Source: CAZOWL01 sp964583605 (lineage in GTDB: Bacteria > Pseudomonadota > Gammaproteobacteria > Chromatiales > Chromatiaceae). Taken from it: a stretch of DNA of 9,067 bases. The stretch is from NCBI GenBank assembly GCA_964583605.1, contig CAZOWL010000133.1, positions 1 through 9,067 of the forward strand, written 5' to 3'. The notes under the pieces were generated by a model that worked only from the letters and a program-made list of their open reading frames with translations, was not told where the DNA came from and did not search any database. A program made the translations under genes and the position numbers. Shown in pieces: positions 7,108-9,067 of this stretch; within the stretch, counting starts at the first letter, position 1, and every line of letters begins with the position of its first letter.

Positions 7108-7977
7108 ATGAACGACCAGCCTCGCCAGAAGCTTCGTGAGCTGATCCTTTATTACGGCCGTTCCCTCTGCGAGGACCCGCGACGCTGCGAGGCCCTGCTG
7201 AAGGACCACTGTGGTCAGCACAAGCGCGAGATCGCCGTGCTGATGTTTGCCCTGAAGGATCAGATCCCGCACGATCTGCTGCGCTCGATGGGCGGCATAC
7301 CGCCGTCGCTGCTTCAGGCCCGCCTCGTGCGGCGCCTCTATGACAACCTCGGGATTGCCGAGGCGTTTGCCGCCTGGGCCGTCGAGTCCTGGATGCTCGC
7401 CCTGGGTCTGCCGGTCGAGCTCGCGGCGGCGCGTGGCGGCGGTCCGCGGCACGGACGGCTCGCGGGCCCGGGCTCCGACCCGACCGATGAGGCGGTGCTA
7501 TTGGGTGGCCGCTATCGCGATCACGGCGACGGAACCCTGTCCGATGTCACTACAGGCCTGCAGTGGATGCGGTGCGCCCTCGGTCAGACCTGGTCCGACC
7601 TCACCTGCCGCGGTGAGTCGGTGCCGCACAGCTGGACGGCGGCGCTGGAGGCCGCCGAGCGGCTCAACAGCCGCGGCGGCTACGCCGGCCACGCCGACTG
7701 GCGCGTCCCGACGATCGATGAGCTGCGCACCCTGATCTATTGCTCCAGCGGCCAGCCGCGGCTGTGGAACGACTCCGACGCCGAGTGCCGCGGTCCATTC
7801 GAGCGCCCGACCCTCTATCCCGCTGCCTTTCCTGAAGCACCGCGCGCCTGGTTCTGGTCATCATCGCCGGATATGTCCGACCCGGACTTTGCCTGGCTCA
7901 TCTATTTCTCGAACGGCTCCGTCAACTACGGCTACAAGAGCCAGACCGGCTGCCTGCGACTCGTCCGCGGAGCCTGA
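7108..7977 (+). CDS. DUF1566 (Lcl C-terminal) domain protein with N-terminal helical module
   Basis: A 289-residue protein of unknown function. The N-terminal hundred residues (RQKLRELILYYGRSLCEDPRR through WAVESWMLALGL) form a compact helical module that I recall from various bacterial signalling proteins, where it precedes unrelated domains; it looks like an adaptor. A glycine-rich linker (about 107-130) leads to a DUF1566 domain (132-287) with the landmarks GRYRDHGDGTLSDVTTGLQW, HADWRVPTIDELRTLI, FWSSSP and FSNGSVNYGYK...LRLVRG. DUF1566 relates to lectin-like beta folds used for ligand display, some diversified by DGRs. ATG 7108 is chosen because upstream in-frame codons back to 6913 lie in the phosphatase and the repeat. 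The Shine-Dalgarno is weak. No signal peptide. It lies 160 bases behind the phosphatase in the same direction, so it may be the triad's sensor or effector; that link is inference. Confidence 0.85.
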   Translation: MNDQPRQKLRELILYYGRSLCEDPRRCEALLKDHCGQHKREIAVLMFALKDQIPHDLLRSMGGIPPSLLQARLVRRLYDNLGIAEAFAAWAVESWMLALGLPVELAAARGGGPRHGRLAGPGSDPTDEAVLLGGRYRDHGDGTLSDVTTGLQWMRCALGQTWSDLTCRGESVPHSWTAALEAAERLNSRGGYAGHADWRVPTIDELRTLIYCSSGQPRLWNDSDAECRGPFERPTLYPAAFPEAPRAWFWSSSPDMSDPDFAWLIYFSNGSVNYGYKSQTGCLRLVRGA

Positions 7978-7989
7978 GCGTCAGCCCCC

Positions 7990-8050
7990 GGGAGCGCCGA
8001 GCCCCGGGAGCGCCGAGCCCCAGGGAGCGCCGAGCCCCAGCTCGGCGAGC
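7990..8050. repeat. REP-type repeats, left of the RAYT gene
   Basis: Three near-tandem copies of GGGAGCGCCGAGCCCC (7990-8005, 8006-8021, 8023-8038) run into a perfect hairpin: CGCCGAGC (8028-8035), loop CCCA, GCTCGGCG (8040-8047). The array begins 12 bases after the DUF1566 stop. The same hairpin recurs inverted at 8749-8775 on the other side of the RAYT gene. This is the arrangement of REP sequences around the transposase that acts on them. The hairpin could also protect or end the transcript of the upstream locus, but it has no T-tract. Confidence 0.85.
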
Positions 8051-8090
8051 TCACGCCGACCGCAGCCACCGAGGCCTGTCATCCACCAGG

Positions 8091-8891
8091 CTAGCCTCCC
8101 ACCGTGCCCTCGCACAGCCCCGCGCTCGACCATGGCCACTCCTCCGCCCGCCCACACAGCCCCGCGGCCAACGGATTACGATGGATGTAAGCGATCACCG
8201 CATCCAGGTGCCGCTGATCGCGGACATAACGGTCCCAATACTCCCGCATCCAGAAGCGGTCTCCCGGGATCGCGAGCCCGAGCTCCTCATTTCGCGCGAG
8301 GGCCCAACGGCCCGTGAAGGACTTCCAGGACTGGACGATCTTCGCGAGCCGGTCCAACGGCTCGATCAGGACGTGGACGTGATTGGGCATGATGCACCAC
8401 GCGAGCAGCCGATACCTTGCACCATCGAATCTGACCAATGTCTCCTGCATCACCGCGGCCACCTGCGGATGCTGCAGGGCGCAGCAGCCCATGCCGGCAC
8501 CCAGCCACCCTTCGATGCGGCGTTGCCTGGTTGCGTCGCGCTCGCCTTTCGGGATCGACGCGAGCTCCCGCTCGAGCTCGCAGAGCTTATCCTGGGGGAG
8601 CGCGTCGGCTAGCCGAAAGGTGATGGATTGCAGGATGCCCGGCAGATCGAGATGCGGTAGGTAGCCGCGGCTGTACCAGCCTTTGAAGCGGCCACTTGCG
8701 GGATTGCCGGTCTTGGGGGCGCCGAGCCCCAGCTCGGTCGGGCGCCGTTCGCCGAGCTGGGGCTCGGGGCTCCCAGAGGGCGCGGCGCTCCCAGGGGGCT
8801 CGGTATTGCGTGGTTGTATCGTCAGTGGCGGCTGTAGCGTGCCGAGATCTTGGGCTGGTCGGTGATGGCTGCGTCGCGTTTGGGCGGTCAT
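8091..8891 (-). CDS. REP-associated tyrosine transposase (RAYT, Y1/IS200-like family)
   Basis: RAYTs are single-copy, domesticated-looking relatives of IS200 transposases that cut single-stranded REP hairpins. From ATG 8891 the protein has 266 residues. The transposase domain begins around WYSRGYLPHLDLPG and shows the family landmarks: SITFRLADALP, the HUH-type MPNHVHVLIEP (metal-binding His171 and His173), the likely catalytic tyrosine Y235 in AYIHRNPLAAGL, and the C-terminal EEWPWSSAG. The frame is open to an ATG at 8948; ATG 8891 is preferred because AGGG lies about 8 bases upstream. Either start puts a REP hairpin pair (8720-8775) inside the coding region, as a low-complexity Pro/Gly/Ala segment, and no ATG, GTG or TTG lies between it and the conserved domain. 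So either the protein has a REP-encoded N-terminus or it starts at an unusual codon. The gene is intact and probably active. Confidence 0.88.
   Translation of the reverse strand: MTAQTRRSHHRPAQDLGTLQPPLTIQPRNTEPPGSAAPSGSPEPQLGERRPTELGLGAPKTGNPASGRFKGWYSRGYLPHLDLPGILQSITFRLADALPQDKLCELERELASIPKGERDATRQRRIEGWLGAGMGCCALQHPQVAAVMQETLVRFDGARYRLLAWCIMPNHVHVLIEPLDRLAKIVQSWKSFTGRWALARNEELGLAIPGDRFWMREYWDRYVRDQRHLDAVIAYIHRNPLAAGLCGRAEEWPWSSAGLCEGTVGG
8720..8775. repeat. REP-type hairpins in head-to-head pair, inside the RAYT 5' region
   Basis: The first hairpin (8720-8737) reads CGCCGAGC-CCCA-GCTCGG, the same as the left-hand REP apart from its last bases. The second (8749-8775) is the reverse complement of the left-hand REP (8023-8049) with only two mismatches in 27 by eye. 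Degenerate GGCGCTCCC-like units follow to about 8803. Two REPs in opposite orientation form a BIME-like unit. Confidence 0.8.
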
Positions 8892-8948
8892 CTTGGCATC
8901 CCTGTCAGAATGGATCGATGGGGAGGGATCGTCGCGCGACGGGGCCAT

Positions 8949-9013
8949 GTAGGGAACTATTGAAACCGATCTGGGAGCCCGTGCAGGCGGATCATCCGAT
9001 CAGCAGCGGGCCG
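8949..9013. other. Short intergenic stretch upstream of the RAYT gene
   Basis: No gene, promoter or ribosome-binding site that I can support is visible here. It separates the RAYT reading frame from dispersed repeat copy C. Confidence 0.5.
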
Positions 9014-9067
9014 GGCTAACGATCATGGGGCGAGCCGACCCACCCCGGACCATGAAATGTCGCCTCG
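9014..9067 (+). repeat. Dispersed structured repeat, copy C (truncated by window end)
   Basis: It begins GGCTAACGATCATGG like copy A and continues through CACCCCGGACCATGAAATG to CGCCTCG, where the window ends; the only length difference from copy A is a few bases around the GAGCC run. It lies in the same orientation as copy A, so the two bracket everything from xseA to the RAYT. Confidence 0.8.

Noticed and set aside
4073..7977. Tellurite-resistance (ter) operon
   Set aside because: Only the TerY-like triad is present; no TerB, TerC, TerD or TerZ-type gene is seen, so tellurite resistance is not claimed.
7990..8050. Possible CRISPR-like array
   Set aside because: The 16-base units are tandem with no unique spacers, and they match the REP elements on the other side of the RAYT.

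Overview
The window is GC-rich gammaproteobacterial chromosome. The two housekeeping proteins (PabB and XseA) match the proteobacterial versions over their full length. The mix of short extragenic palindromes, a Uma2-type relic and a REP-associated transposase is what I would expect in a large, repeat-rich genome of the purple sulfur bacterial kind (Chromatiaceae or relatives). That assignment is an inference from style and was not tested by any search.

Layout: pabB (116-1540, +) is followed by a 446-base gap holding a dispersed repeat (copy A) and two 17-bp GGTACGC palindromes. xseA (1987-3390, +) follows, then a broken Uma2-family gene (3400-3725) that has lost its catalytic middle. A second non-coding stretch carries another pair of the same palindromes and perhaps a decayed end of the dispersed repeat.

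From 4073 to 7977 lies the main accessory locus. It encodes a Ser/Thr-type protein kinase with a C-terminal zinc ribbon, a TerY-like vWA protein and a PP2C-type phosphatase, tightly spaced. This is the combination known as the TerY-P (TerY phosphorylation) triad. A second copy of the dispersed repeat (copy B, inverted) separates it from a two-domain DUF1566 protein that is probably the associated sensor or effector. Kinase and phosphatase would set the phosphorylation state of a common partner, with the metal-binding vWA protein as scaffold or substrate. The DUF1566 domain belongs with the beta-rich lectin-like ligand-binding folds that diversity-generating retroelements (DGRs) sometimes target.

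The right end holds a RAYT (Y1/HUH single-strand transposase family, minus strand, 8091-8891). It is bracketed by REP-type GC-rich palindromes in opposite orientation, one group of which lies inside its own N-terminal coding region. The last 54 bases begin a third copy of the dispersed repeat (copy C), in the same orientation as copy A. No tRNA, rRNA, CRISPR array, reverse transcriptase or integrase was found.
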